Source of the DNA: Bryobacterales bacterium
GTDB taxonomy: Bacteria; Acidobacteriota; Terriglobia; Bryobacterales; Bryobacteraceae
Assembly (NCBI GenBank): GCA_019261985.1
Contig: JAFAQY010000027.1
Coordinates: forward strand, 1-64,000
Reading direction: 5' to 3'
DNA: 64,000 nucleotides
Below the pieces are notes generated by a model. The model did not search any database, was not told where the DNA came from, and worked only from the letters and a program-made list of their open reading frames with translations. Shown here in pieces: positions 17,926-29,251 of the stretch. The position numbers were made by a program, and so were the translations under genes. Within the stretch, counting starts at the first letter, position 1; every line of letters starts with the position of its first letter.

Positions 17926-19167
17926 AGGCACTTCCGCCAGCTTTCGGAGCACCGCGCGAGAGGAGCGGTATGCGCCGTCTCGCGCGATCCTGGCCTCCTC
18001 GCGCGCCACCAGCCGGGCGATTTCTTCGTTTGCCGGATCGAATCCGAGCTTCCGATAAAACCAGAACGCGCCGGACTCGATTGCCTCATCGTTGTTGTCG
18101 CCGAGCTGATAAGGATCGATCGAAAAGGAATCGACGCCCACTTGTTCCCGTATCAGCTTCAATATGCGCGCGAATACCCAGGCTGTTTCGCCATCCCGGA
18201 ATGTGTAGTACAAGTTGAAGCCGATTTGGGCGTGCCCCTTCAGTGACAGGGCTTCAACATAGCCGGTCGGGACGGCATTCGTGAAGAACATGCCGCAGTG
18301 GTAGTCTCTCAGCGGCAACTGCTGTTTTTCAGCGACGCCAAAGAAGTACAGATCCACACCACGTCCGAGATCGGCGTGATAAACATTTCGCGGGGGGTGC
18401 TGAAATCCGTGCAACTCGCGATATCGGGCGGCGGATGCGTCGATGATTGCGGCTTCGACCAGCTGCGCTTCGGTCGAGGAAAGGCGGCGCGCGCGGATCG
18501 GGGGGGCGGCGAACTCAGCTTCGAGCGAAACTTCGGCCCGTTTGAGGAACGGGCCGGTGCGGCAGAAGAGGTCGCGGCGCTCCAGGCGTAAACCGCTCCG
18601 GGAAGAGCGCGCGCTCAGTTTCCAGCGAATCGGAATTTCGAGCAGTTCATACGTGAGCGGATCCACATTTTCAAGCAGCCACGGTAAGCTCCGCCGCGAT
18701 TTCTCGAACCAGGCGCGCCAATCTACGTGCGGCTCGACGGCGTAGAGTTCTTGCGCCATCGGCAACAACCGAGCGAGCACCGGGCCAAGGCGCTCCGGCC
18801 GTTCATAGCTCTCCCAATCGATACTGACCGCCTCGCCATGGCGCTGGACAAGACTGCGGGCGAACTCGTAACTAAAGTTCGTCGAGACTGCTGTTCCCGC
18901 GATGCCCGAAATCTTGGGGTCGTCAAACACACCGGTATCGACGCCTCGCAGGCGGTCCTCGAAGGCCAGCAAGATTTCGTCGCAGAGCCGCGCCACTGGC
19001 GGACTTTGCGGAAAGGCTCGGAGAAACAGAGTCGTTTCATGCAGCCGGATGAGTTCGCCGGGATGTTTAAACCGAGCGCTCCCGAGGCGTTTCAGCAGGC
19101 CGGAAACGCGCTGCGCCGATGGTTTGCCAAATGTTGTCTTGTACAGCTCAAGCTGATCGAGCAGCAC
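17887..19167 (-). CDS. Uncharacterised protein with GNAT-like C-terminal half
   Basis: 426 residues without a signal peptide or membrane segment. The N-terminal 230 residues match no family I recognise. The C-terminal half reads like a GNAT fold: GMFFTNAVPTGYVEA as a beta4 strand, AWVFARILKLIREQVGV as the acetyl-CoA-facing helix, and SGAFWFYRKLGFDP, the usual N-terminus of the last strand. A canonical QxxGxG/A loop is not obvious. It could be a divergent acetyltransferase or a non-catalytic GNAT. It is followed by the FecR protein gene only three bases upstream. Confidence 0.55.
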   Translation of the reverse strand: MLLDQLELYKTTFGKPSAQRVSGLLKRLGSARFKHPGELIRLHETTLFLRAFPQSPPVARLCDEILLAFEDRLRGVDTGVFDDPKISGIAGTAVSTNFSYEFARSLVQRHGEAVSIDWESYERPERLGPVLARLLPMAQELYAVEPHVDWRAWFEKSRRSLPWLLENVDPLTYELLEIPIRWKLSARSSRSGLRLERRDLFCRTGPFLKRAEVSLEAEFAAPPIRARRLSSTEAQLVEAAIIDASAARYRELHGFQHPPRNVYHADLGRGVDLYFFGVAEKQQLPLRDYHCGMFFTNAVPTGYVEALSLKGHAQIGFNLYYTFRDGETAWVFARILKLIREQVGVDSFSIDPYQLGDNNDEAIESGAFWFYRKLGFDPANEEIARLVAREEARIARDGAYRSSRAVLRKLAEVPLFYGGGFYATKL

Positions 19168-19170
19168 TCG

Positions 19171-21153
19171 TTAGTCGTTCCGTTTTTTGTCTTCCTTCTC
19201 TGCACGGCCTTTTTGGTTCTCCCGGCCGTTGTTACCCGAGGGCTGATTTCCTCGCCGCGATTCGGGCTGAGCCGCGGATTGGGGCGCGGGTTGCGCCGCC
19301 GGTTGCCGGGAGGTGGGTTGGGGTCGCGCGGGCGCTTGCTGTTGCGGCTGCGCTTGCTGTGGCGCGGGATTACGGCGGAACTCAGGCTGCTGTTGCGCCG
19401 GCGTTTGCCGGTCGGTGGGTTGAGGTCGCGCCGGCGCTTGCGGTTGCGGCTGCGCCTGCTGCGGCGTGGGATTACGCCGGAACTCAGGCTGTTGTTGCGC
19501 CGGCGCTTGCGTAGCCTGTCCCGCGGGCGGTTCTCCTGAAGACCGGCGGTTTGGGGGCTGAGCCTGGGCCGGTTGGCCCGGAGTTGAGGCTGCGGGATTG
19601 TTCTGCCGGACTTGCGCGGGCGCAGACGGAGGCGGGCCGACCTGTCGAATGGCCTGACGCGGCGAGCCGCTCTGCGCGGGAGCGCGCTGCTGAATCTCCG
19701 CCAGCGAACTGCGCGGAACCGGCTGGCCCGGGTTTTGCCGCAACATTTGCTGCTGTTGCGCGAAGGCGGGCGCGGGAGGCGGCGGGGTCTGTCTGGCGAC
19801 CACAGCACGGTTCACAACCGCGGCGGGAGGCGCGGCGGACGCCTGAACCCGCGGCCCCAATACAGCCGTTCGCTCAGGCGCTACCACCGAAACGTTCCGT
19901 ACCTCCGCCCGAGCGACCACGTCCGGGGTGACGCGAACCGCCGCAACGGCAACGGGGCGTCCGACCGTCATTGCATTTTGCGGCACGACAGTTACGGCCC
20001 CGGGGACGGTACGATTCACGTAGGTAACATTGGTTACGTTGATGTTATTGATTACGGTCCGGTTGACGATGACCGTATTGGTGACATTAACGCGTTCGAT
20101 GTAGGCGGGACTGTAGCGATATGCGGGCACCCACACTTCGCGTGGCCCAAGTGGGAACCAACCCACGGCGGGACCGCCGCCGACCGCGATGCCTACGCTG
20201 AAGCTTGGTCCGCCAACCCACGCCACCAGCGCCGGAGCATACACAGGGCGCGGGACAACCGGCCCGGGAACCCAACCCCAGCCTCCGCCCACGAAAACCC
20301 AGCGGCCATAGTGGAACGGAGCATAGCCCCACGGCGCATCGTCCACCCAGGTCCAGCCCCATGGAGCAATCCAAGCCCAGTGCCCGTAGTGATACGGCGC
20401 CCAGCCTGCGACCACGACGGTCGGCGACCATACCCAGCCATAATCGGGATATTCGCGCCACGCGCCGTTGCCGTCGAGGTCGGCATAGCCGGGGATATCG
20501 CGAGAGACATGCCGGGCGGATTCCGACATATCTTCCCGGCGGTCGCGGTCCGAGCACCAGTTATCGAAAGCATCGGAGGCGGGAATCGTGCGCGTGTCCA
20601 AGACGGGTTGATCCGCGCCCATGACGCGCAGTTGCTCGCGGGGATGAATGGCGACGGCCTGCGACGCCACATTAGCTTCGGCTTCGCCACCGCGGACGCT
20701 CGCGATGGTGGCATCGCCGGCCTCGTTCACTTCGACGCGGTACTCGCCCGGGCGCAGGAGCGTCAGCGCCATCTGCGGGGTGTCGATCTCGAAGCTCTCA
20801 TCGTCAGCAAGGCGCCGGAGGCGCACGCTGACCGTACCCAGGGAGACCTGCACCTGCGTCGTGCGATCGTCGAGGTTCATGAAGGCGAAATTGGTTCGGC
20901 CATTCAGCCGTATTCCAGCCGAGCCGATGTGCATTTCGGCGCGCGCTCCGGCTTCGGTCCACAGGCGGTCGCCGGTGGTCAGGGGGCGATTGAGCGTGGC
21001 GGGAACCCAGTCCTCCACGCTACCGGGCTGGAACGAGACGGTACCGCTTATATAGCTGAGGCGGGCCGCGCGGCCGGGAGGATCGTCATTTTGTGCCATC
21101 GCGGCCGATGCGGGCAAGGCCGCGATCGAAGCCATTAACCAAACTCGTTTCAT
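19171..21153 (-). CDS. Exported FecR-domain / DUF6600 protein with Pro-Gln-rich tail
   Basis: 660 residues starting at the ATG at 21153, behind a good ribosome site (AGGAGAG). Signal peptide MKRVWLMASIAALPASAAMA. FecR-like domain at about 35-150 (GTVSFQPGSVEDW, GDRLWTEAGARAEMHIG, LRPGEYRVEV). A Trp/Tyr/Gly-rich DUF6600-type segment at about 225-310 has repeated YGHWAW and YGRWVF units. Residues 440-660 are low-complexity Pro/Gln/Arg and contain two tandem 34-residue copies beginning PAQQQPEFRRNP. The function is unknown; such proteins are usually envelope-associated. No sigma factor gene is adjacent, arguing against a classical FecR anti-sigma role. Confidence 0.72.
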   Translation of the reverse strand: MKRVWLMASIAALPASAAMAQNDDPPGRAARLSYISGTVSFQPGSVEDWVPATLNRPLTTGDRLWTEAGARAEMHIGSAGIRLNGRTNFAFMNLDDRTTQVQVSLGTVSVRLRRLADDESFEIDTPQMALTLLRPGEYRVEVNEAGDATIASVRGGEAEANVASQAVAIHPREQLRVMGADQPVLDTRTIPASDAFDNWCSDRDRREDMSESARHVSRDIPGYADLDGNGAWREYPDYGWVWSPTVVVAGWAPYHYGHWAWIAPWGWTWVDDAPWGYAPFHYGRWVFVGGGWGWVPGPVVPRPVYAPALVAWVGGPSFSVGIAVGGGPAVGWFPLGPREVWVPAYRYSPAYIERVNVTNTVIVNRTVINNINVTNVTYVNRTVPGAVTVVPQNAMTVGRPVAVAAVRVTPDVVARAEVRNVSVVAPERTAVLGPRVQASAAPPAAVVNRAVVARQTPPPPAPAFAQQQQMLRQNPGQPVPRSSLAEIQQRAPAQSGSPRQAIRQVGPPPSAPAQVRQNNPAASTPGQPAQAQPPNRRSSGEPPAGQATQAPAQQQPEFRRNPTPQQAQPQPQAPARPQPTDRQTPAQQQPEFRRNPAPQQAQPQQQAPARPQPTSRQPAAQPAPQSAAQPESRRGNQPSGNNGRENQKGRAEKEDKKRND

Positions 21154-21253
21154 CTTCTCTCCTAGAGCGGTCGATACCAACCAATGATCTTACTTCTAAG
21201 TGATGGATGCCGATTCAAAAAAAGGGGTTACGCGCGAAAGCGTGAACGAAAGT

Positions 21254-23321
<2,068 letters not shown>

Positions 23322-23325
<4 letters not shown>

Positions 23326-25439
23326 CCACGCTCAATTCAGTCGGCCACGCAACGCCGCGTATCGACGCGCTGAAACGGGTCACCGGCGGAGCTACATACA
23401 CAGCGGATATTGCCGTTCCGAACATGCTGTACGCACGGGTGCTGCGCAGCCCGCATCCGCACGCGCGCATCCGCAAAATCGACCTTTCGAAGGCGCAGGC
23501 GTTGCCGGGTGTAAAAACGATTCTGACGCATGATAACTGCGACATCATCTGGTCCAGCGGGGACACGCGCAACAAGCGGTATCTGTTCAACAATCCGGTG
23601 AGGTTCGCGGGTGATGCGGTGGCGGCGGTCGCCGCCGTGGACAGATATGTGGCCGAGGAAGCGCTCCGCCTGATCGAAGTGGATTATGAAACGCTGCCGT
23701 TTGTCCTGGAGCCTGAGGAGGCTCTGAAACCTGACGCTCCGGAAATTCAGCCTGGGGGCAATCTCTCGCCGAATAACCAAGGCAAGGCCGAACCGGCGAT
23801 TGAAAAGCGCGGCAATATCGAAGAAGGTTTCAAAGCCGCCGATCACGTCTTTGAAGACAGGTACCAAACGCCGCACATCAACAATGCGCAGCTTGAGCCT
23901 CGGGCTTCGATGGCGCACTGGGAAGGCGACAAGTTGATTGTCTACGCCTCGACGCAGGGGATCGCAAACTGCCGGACCGATATCGCCAAGGACATGAAGA
24001 TACCTGTCGAAAAAGTTCAGGTCATCTGCCAATACATGGGGGGCGGGTTCGGCAACAAGAATCAATGCCATGACTTTGACCTCATGGCGGCCGAATTATC
24101 CAAACGCGCGGACGCACCCGTACGCTTGGAATTTACGCGCAAGGAAGATTTCATCTCCGTTCACGGACGCTGGCCGACGGTGCAGTATTACAAAGTCGGC
24201 GTGAAAAACGACGGAATGCTCACCGCGATCCAAATGCGCGGTTATAGCGGCATGGGGCCGTACCGCAAGGGCGCGGGCGATATCAGCGGAGTGGAGGTCT
24301 ACCAGGTTCCGCATGTCGAAAAAACGTCGTATATGGTGTACACCAACAAGGCGGTGTCCGCGAATTTCCGCGCGCCGGCGTATCCGCAAGGCGTGTTCGC
24401 GCTGGAATCCGTCATGGACGATGCCGCGCACGGATTGAAAATGGACCCGCTGGAGTTCCGGCTGAAAAACTATACGCGCAAGTTCCGCGATCAGCAGCCG
24501 TATTCAAGCAGCGGCCTGGAGGATTGCCTTCGCAAAGGCGCCGAGCGGTTCGGGTGGAAGCAGCGCTGGCGTCCAGCGGCAGCAGACACTGGGGTGGTGA
24601 AGCGCGGCGTAGGCATGGGGATGGGAATGTTCCCCTCCAGCCTCGGCCGCAGCAATGCGATTCTACGCGTCGATTCCAAAGGCAATTATGATGTGCACGT
24701 CGGCGTGACCGACTGCGGCACGGCGGCGAAGACCACGATGGCGCTGATTGCGGCCGAGGCTTTGGAAGCTCCGCTCGACAGGATCACGGTGATATGGGGC
24801 GATACCGACACGTGTCCATACTCGGTGGGCGAATCGGGCAGCCGCACGACCGTCTTCACAGGTCAGGCCGTTATCGAGGCTGCGAAAGACCTGAAGAAGC
24901 AGATCGCCGAAAAGGGTCTGCCGAAGGGCGATCAGTTCTGGCGCGCGGATGCCGCGCCGAATCCACAGTTGCGCGACTTGGCGCGCTACTCGTTTACGGC
25001 TCACTTCGCAGAGGTGGAAGTCGACACCGAAACGGGGCACATCCGCGTGACCAAATTTGTCGCCGCGCATGACAGCGGGCGGATCGTGAATCCGCTGACG
25101 GCGGAGAGCCAGGTAAAGGGCGGGGCAACGACGGGCATCGGCATGGCGTTACACGAGCAATTGCTGTACGACAAGCGCTCGGGCCTCCCGCTCACAGCCG
25201 GGTACTACAATGCGCGGATCATGACGCATATGGATGCGCCGGAGATCGAGGTTGTTTGGGTGGAGACCGACGATCCGTATGGGCCTTACGGGGCGAAGAC
25301 ACTGGGCGAGCCGACGATCATCCCGGCTGTGGCCGCGGTTGCGAACGCGTTCTTCAACGCCACGGGAAAGCGAGTTAAGGAACTGCCGTTAACGCGCGAC
25401 AAGGTTTTGGGCGCGTTGTCGGAAGGAGCCCTGGCATGA
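23322..25439 (+). CDS. Molybdenum-cofactor subunit of xanthine dehydrogenase/aldehyde oxidoreductase family (PaoC-like)
   Basis: 705 residues with no signal of its own. N-terminal GHATPRIDALKRVTGGATYT opens the Ald_Xan_dh domain. Mo-domain motifs are YMGGGFGNKN, VSANFRAPAYPQG, GESGSRTT and, near the C-terminus, YGAKTLGEPT, whose Glu is in the place of the catalytic glutamate. It probably travels with the Tat-tagged small subunit. Its stop overlaps the FAD subunit start. The substrate is not predictable; aldehydes are likely if the PaoABC likeness holds. Confidence 0.9.
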
Positions 25440-26410
25440 AAACCTTTACCAATGTGAATCCCAAGAGCGTGCAGGAAGCCGTGAAGCTGTTGGGACAGCA
25501 GGGCAAGACGACGGCGGTCGTCGGCGGCGGCAGCGACCTGCTCGGCATGGTGAAGGAGCGCCTGATTCAACCGGATATTTTGGTGAACCTGAAGACGATC
25601 CCCGGACTCGACAAAATCACTGAGCAGGGCGGCGAGGTACGGATCGGCGGCTTGACTACGCTCGCCACCATTAGCCAGGACCCGACGATCCGCAGCCGCT
25701 ATAAGGTGCTCGCGGACGCAGCCGGAGCCGTGGGGACCCCGCAGATTCGCAATGCGGGCACAATCGCGGGAAATGTTTCTCAAAGGCCCTGGTGCTGGTA
25801 TTTTCGCAACGGGTTTCCGTGTTTCAAAAATGGCGGGAAAACCTGTTTCAGCATCGCGGGCGAAAACGAATTCCACGCGATTTTCGGCGGTGGTCCGAGC
25901 TATATCGTGCATCCGTCCGATACGGCGCCGGCGCTGGTTGCATTGGACGCGAAGTTCCGAATTGCGGGTCCTGCCGGCGAGCGCACGATAGCGGCGTCGG
26001 AATTCTTCGCTCCGCCTTCTAAAGATCCATCCCGTGAAAATGTGCTGGCGCACGATGAGGTCCTGGTGGAAATCCATTTGCCGGCGGCGCCTCGCGGGCT
26101 GCGCAGCACTTATCACAAAGAGCTCGACCGCGAGTCTTGGACGCATGCAATCGTGAGCGTCGCCGTTGCACTCGAAATGGATCGCGACTTCTGCAAGAAA
26201 GCGCGCGTGGTGCTGGGCGGCGTGGCTCCGATCCCGTGGAGGTTGCCGAAGGTGGAAGCGATGCTCGCCGGCAAGCGAATCACGCCGGAACTGGCCGCCC
26301 AAGCCGGTGCGGCGTCCATTGAAGGCGCTCAACCGCTGGCCAAAAATAAGTACAAGCTGCCGCTCACGAAAGCGATCGTTAAGCGAACTTTAACGGCCGT
26401 TGCCGCATGA
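25436..26410 (+). CDS. FAD-binding subunit of molybdenum hydroxylase, with extra Cys segment (PaoB-like)
   Basis: 324 residues of the FAD_binding_5/CO_deh_flav_C type. VVGGGSDLLGMVKER is the flavin motif and GTPQIRNAGTIAGNVSQR the second. Then comes WCWYFRNGFPCFKNGGKTC, an inserted Cys-rich stretch like the [4Fe-4S] loop of PaoB and 4-hydroxybenzoyl-CoA reductase beta subunits. The operon order here is Fe-S, Mo, FAD, rather than the paoA-paoB-paoC order. The stop overlaps the next ATG. No PaoD/XdhC maturation factor is seen. Confidence 0.88.
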   Translation: MKTFTNVNPKSVQEAVKLLGQQGKTTAVVGGGSDLLGMVKERLIQPDILVNLKTIPGLDKITEQGGEVRIGGLTTLATISQDPTIRSRYKVLADAAGAVGTPQIRNAGTIAGNVSQRPWCWYFRNGFPCFKNGGKTCFSIAGENEFHAIFGGGPSYIVHPSDTAPALVALDAKFRIAGPAGERTIAASEFFAPPSKDPSRENVLAHDEVLVEIHLPAAPRGLRSTYHKELDRESWTHAIVSVAVALEMDRDFCKKARVVLGGVAPIPWRLPKVEAMLAGKRITPELAAQAGAASIEGAQPLAKNKYKLPLTKAIVKRTLTAVAA

Positions 26411-27249
26411 TGCATTGGAGCAGACGAGCGGTATTTGTCGTCTGCCTGGCGGTTGCCTTGTTCGGCAGCCTCTACGCCTTCCAGAAACCTTTCAAGGAGT
26501 TCTCGGGAACAGAATATTACGCGGGGGATATTCCTCTGCCCGCCGACTGGAAAGATAAAACCGAGTTCGCTTTCGCGCGTATGATGTTCCCCGGAGGCCC
26601 GCTGGACGGCTACCAGCGCACCGGCCGTTTTACGGGCGATTACCATTACGGGTTATCGTTGTGGACGCAGGACTATCCGCGCGCGGACCGTCATTTTCTC
26701 GAAGCCGTGCGCCGGTTGACGCGTATTAACGCCCGTTCGGTGGAGCAGGCGGTCGACATCGAAGACGGTGATGATGTTTTCAATTGGCCCTTCCTCTATG
26801 CGGTGCAGGCCGGCGAGTGGGGATTAACGGAGAAGCAGGGCCAGAGGTTGCGCGAGTACCTCGATCGCGGCGGCTTCTTCATCGGCGACGATATCCACGG
26901 TCCAGCGGAGTGGGGCGAATGGGAACGGCGCATCAAGTATGCGTATCCGGACCGGCAGATGGTGGATATTCCCAACGAGGACGCGATCTTTCATACGGTT
27001 TACGATTTGAACGATCGCCAGATCATCGTCGGCCGGGATCACCTGCGCGAAGGCTCAAAGAACGGCGGTACCGTGCCGCGCTGGGTCGCAATCTACGACG
27101 ACAAGAACCGCATCGTGGTCGCGGGGTGGTTCAATCAGGACACCGGCGATTCGTGGGAGTGGGCGGATGATCCCTACTATCCCGAAAAATACTCCGCGCA
27201 GGGGATTCGTCAGGGAGTGAACTACATTATCTATGCGATGACGCATTAG
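26407..27249 (+). CDS. DUF4159 exported protein
   Basis: 280 residues with an N-terminal hydrophobic segment (AVFVVCLAVALFGSLYAF) acting as signal or anchor. The body is DUF4159: FAFARMMFPGG, YPRADRHFLEAVRRLT, LREYLDRGGFFIGDD and a C-terminal QGIRQGVNYIIYAMTH. The fold is related to glutamine-amidotransferase-like domains but no catalytic triad is evident. Being fused by an ATGA overlap to a periplasmic Mo enzyme operon, it may assist or scaffold it. That is context inference. Confidence 0.78.
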   Translation: MMHWSRRAVFVVCLAVALFGSLYAFQKPFKEFSGTEYYAGDIPLPADWKDKTEFAFARMMFPGGPLDGYQRTGRFTGDYHYGLSLWTQDYPRADRHFLEAVRRLTRINARSVEQAVDIEDGDDVFNWPFLYAVQAGEWGLTEKQGQRLREYLDRGGFFIGDDIHGPAEWGEWERRIKYAYPDRQMVDIPNEDAIFHTVYDLNDRQIIVGRDHLREGSKNGGTVPRWVAIYDDKNRIVVAGWFNQDTGDSWEWADDPYYPEKYSAQGIRQGVNYIIYAMTH

Positions 27250-27263
27250 TGCTTAATTGCCGA

Positions 27264-27339
27264 ACTTCACGTAACCGCTCAGGCTAAAGCCCGCCGCAGA
27301 CTAAAGCCAGGCTAAAGCCCGGCTAAAGCCTGCCCCTCA
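27264..27339 (+). repeat. Dispersed element, TRAA-loop type, with shared 5' leader
   Basis: TTCACGTAACCGC (27267-27279), also present before the element at 42876, is followed by GGCTAAAGCC units at 27282, 27310 and 27321, and a tail GCCCCTC. Linker words CGCCGCAG and CCTGCCCC match other copies. It starts within 32 bases of the DUF4159 stop. Confidence 0.65.
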
Positions 27340-27416
27340 GTCGGCTTTACGCCACCTTTTGCCATTGCGCTGTCATCGGTGCCGCCGCTGGTGAATGATA
27401 GAGTGAAGTCGAGAGT

Positions 27417-27743
27417 ATGCGTTTTCCAGAATCGCCATATATAGATCAGGAGAACGGTGTCCTACGGATCGCCGGCACACGGGTTGGGCTGGATTCTGTT
27501 GTTGCGCATTTCCAGGAAGGCCGTACTCCCGAACAGATCATTGAGTCCTTCCCAGCTGTTAGACTCGCCCAGGCGTATGGTGCAATCGCGTATTACCTCG
27601 ACAATCAAAAGCTGATCGATGACTTCATTGAGGAAGTCGACCGCAGGTTTGAAGTGTTGGTGCCGCCGCTGAGCCGGCAGAATCCCGAACTGTTTGCTCG
27701 TTTGCAATCAGCCCGCGAAAAATTGTTTTCAAAGCGTTCGTGA
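27417..27743 (+). CDS. DUF433 antitoxin-like protein
   Basis: 108 residues. GVLRIAGTRVGLDSVVAHFQEGRTPEQIIESFP is split here as NGVLRIAGTRVGLDSVV and EGRTPEQIIESFP, the DUF433 winged-helix signature. It is followed by LAQAYGAIAYYLDN and a charged C-terminal helix. DUF433 proteins are usually paired with DUF5615 PIN-like toxins, and the next reading frame is exactly that, with a GTGA overlap. It probably binds its own promoter. The toxin partner is frameshifted. Confidence 0.82.
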   Translation: MRFPESPYIDQENGVLRIAGTRVGLDSVVAHFQEGRTPEQIIESFPAVRLAQAYGAIAYYLDNQKLIDDFIEEVDRRFEVLVPPLSRQNPELFARLQSAREKLFSKRS

Positions 27744-28100
27744 GCATCCGCTTCTTGGCGGATGAGAATGTCGAGGCAGACATTGTCGACGGTTTGCGTT
27801 CTCGCGAACCGGCTATCGACATTCTGCACGTGAAAACGGCCGGTCTGAGAGGAACCGGAGATCCGGCACTTCTCAAAGGTCGCTGCGGAGCAGGATCGAA
27901 TCCTGATCAGCCACGACCGGAATACAATGGCGGGTTACTTTCACAACCGCATTCAGGCGGGAGAGTCAGTGCCGGGCTTATTCATCCTTCCTAAGCAGCC
28001 AAGCGCAATCGGGCAGATCATCGACTGCTTACTCCTGGTTTGGGCAGCATCGAACGCGGAGGAGGGGCGGGATCGGATCGTGTATTTGCCGTTTCGTTGA
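27740..28100 (+). pseudogene. DUF5615 PIN-like toxin, frameshifted
   Basis: A GTG at 27740 overlaps the antitoxin stop. IRFLADENVEADIVDGL and ILHVKTAGLRGTGDPALLK are the DUF5615 N-terminus, with the first acidic pair (DEN). At 27878-27879 one extra G shifts the frame. In the other frame the family continues with VAAEQDRILISHDRNTMAG, FHNRIQAGESVPGLFILPK and ends IVYLPFR at the TGA at 28098-28100. As read, translation would stop early with an unrelated tail. A single-base assembly error is the alternative explanation. Confidence 0.75.
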
Positions 28101-28316
28101 ACGAGTAGATTTGACCCAATGCCCTCGGAGGAGAACCGGGGAAGTCATGGCCTGGCCCACGACGCTGCCGCCGACGATCGCAACTGGTAGTGCACCCGAA
28201 GGAACGAACTCTCCCGCGCTTGCAACAAGAGCGGACGGGTGCGGGCTCAAGGCCAGCGGCTCTTGATTTGGTCCGGTTAGAAGCTGAAGAGGCCGGGACC
28301 AGATGCTATTCGCTGA

Positions 28317-28859
28317 TCACGCCGATAGCGAGCTACAGCGGATGAGTTCTAAAGGACCGAGAGCGGGGAAGCGGAGAGGAGCGGTCTCGATGCCGTTCCG
28401 TATCGATTCGAAATCAGCGGCGTTATTGTGGATCAGCGGGAGGCGGTGTAGAAGGGCCGTGGCCGCGATCATGGCGTCGAAACGCCAGCGTACCAAGCGT
28501 TCCTGCCGGCCTTCCATAAACGAACGCGCTCTCTTCGGCGATGTGGGCGGGTTTGGAAGCAGCGCGCTAATTTCACCGGCAACGGCAGCCACAGCCGAGT
28601 CGATTGGTAGCACGCGGTCGAGGTTGGAGAGGTAAGCGATACGTGCATTTTCTACGCTGTGCCGCTCTTCGGGATGCCGCCTTCGCCACAACAGGGCATA
28701 GCCGCGAATCCGCTCCATTACGGTTGCCGCCGATATTTGCAAACGGTAATGCGAGAGGTACCGGCGAATCCAATCGTCAACGAGCGGGTCGTGCGCTCGT
28801 AGCAACCAGCTTTCCGCGCTGGTATCGAATAAGAAAGGACCGCGTTCGGGATCAATCAC
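28317..28859 (-). CDS. PIN-domain toxin (VapC-like)
   Basis: 180 residues from a GTG at 28859 that overlaps the antitoxin stop (GTGA). PIN acidic residues are visible: D in FLFDTSAESW, E in TVMERIRGYA, D in RFDAMIAATALLH and D in NNAADFES. VapC-type toxins are Mg-dependent RNases acting on tRNA or rRNA. It is 40-50 residues longer than typical VapC, with an insertion around residues 60-110. Confidence 0.8.
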   Translation of the reverse strand: MIDPERGPFLFDTSAESWLLRAHDPLVDDWIRRYLSHYRLQISAATVMERIRGYALLWRRRHPEERHSVENARIAYLSNLDRVLPIDSAVAAVAGEISALLPNPPTSPKRARSFMEGRQERLVRWRFDAMIAATALLHRLPLIHNNAADFESIRNGIETAPLRFPALGPLELIRCSSLSA

Positions 28860-29170
28860 GCCCGGCGGTCAGGTTTCGATTCCGGGGCCACACCATCGAG
28901 AATCAGCAGCTCATCTTCGGTGAAGCCCAGGAACGCCTTCCGATAATTCCTCAGGACTTGTTCCGATCTTTCCACTGCGGAGTGGGAACGCAACCCTTCC
29001 TCTAGCGCTTGGGCGACCGCACTGCTTAAATTGACCCCGGTCGCGATAGCAAGGCGCTCTGCGCGCTCCAGAGCGTCGACCGGCAAGGTAAGCGTAGTGC
29101 GGCGTTTTAATGGTCTTGCCGAGCGTGCCGACTTTCGCATCTGATACAGTTTAACATCAAATTTAATCAT
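28856..29170 (-). CDS. Ribbon-helix-helix-type antitoxin
   Basis: 104 residues. A basic N-terminus (RKSARSARPLKRR) precedes TTLTLPVDALERAERLAIATG, which fits an RHH strand and helix. The C-terminal half (VERSEQVLRNYRKAFLGF) should wrap the PIN toxin. The ATG at 29170 was taken; a second ATG at 29140 would give a 94-residue form and leave the RHH intact. Two direct repeats flank the start and may be its operator. Confidence 0.72.
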   Translation of the reverse strand: MIKFDVKLYQMRKSARSARPLKRRTTLTLPVDALERAERLAIATGVNLSSAVAQALEEGLRSHSAVERSEQVLRNYRKAFLGFTEDELLILDGVAPESKPDRRA

Positions 29171-29190
29171 AAGAGTATCACTTCAAATTC
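29149..29190 (-). promoter_or_regulatory. Possible operator of the PIN/RHH locus: direct repeats
   Basis: Two 16-base words, GTTTAACATCAAATTT (29149-29164) and GTATCACTTCAAATTC (29175-29190), match at 12 of 16 positions and are offset by 26 bases. They flank the antitoxin ATG. Spaced direct repeats are common operators for RHH antitoxins. The first copy lies inside the coding start, so chance resemblance is possible. Confidence 0.35.
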
Positions 29191-29251
29191 AACACTGGAA
29201 TATACGCGCCCGGCGAATGTAAGATTAGGAAACCGCTCGGACCTCCGAGAA

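Noticed and set aside
19119-21138. Long plus-strand frames opposite the DUF6600 gene
   Set aside because: They are antisense shadows of a GC-rich, Pro/Gln-rich coding region with no ribosome site or recognisable domain.
28101-28316. A minus-strand frame of about 70 codons between the two toxin-antitoxin loci
   Set aside because: No ribosome site, no recognisable family, and it overlaps the end of the DUF5615 relic; I see nothing supported in this gap.
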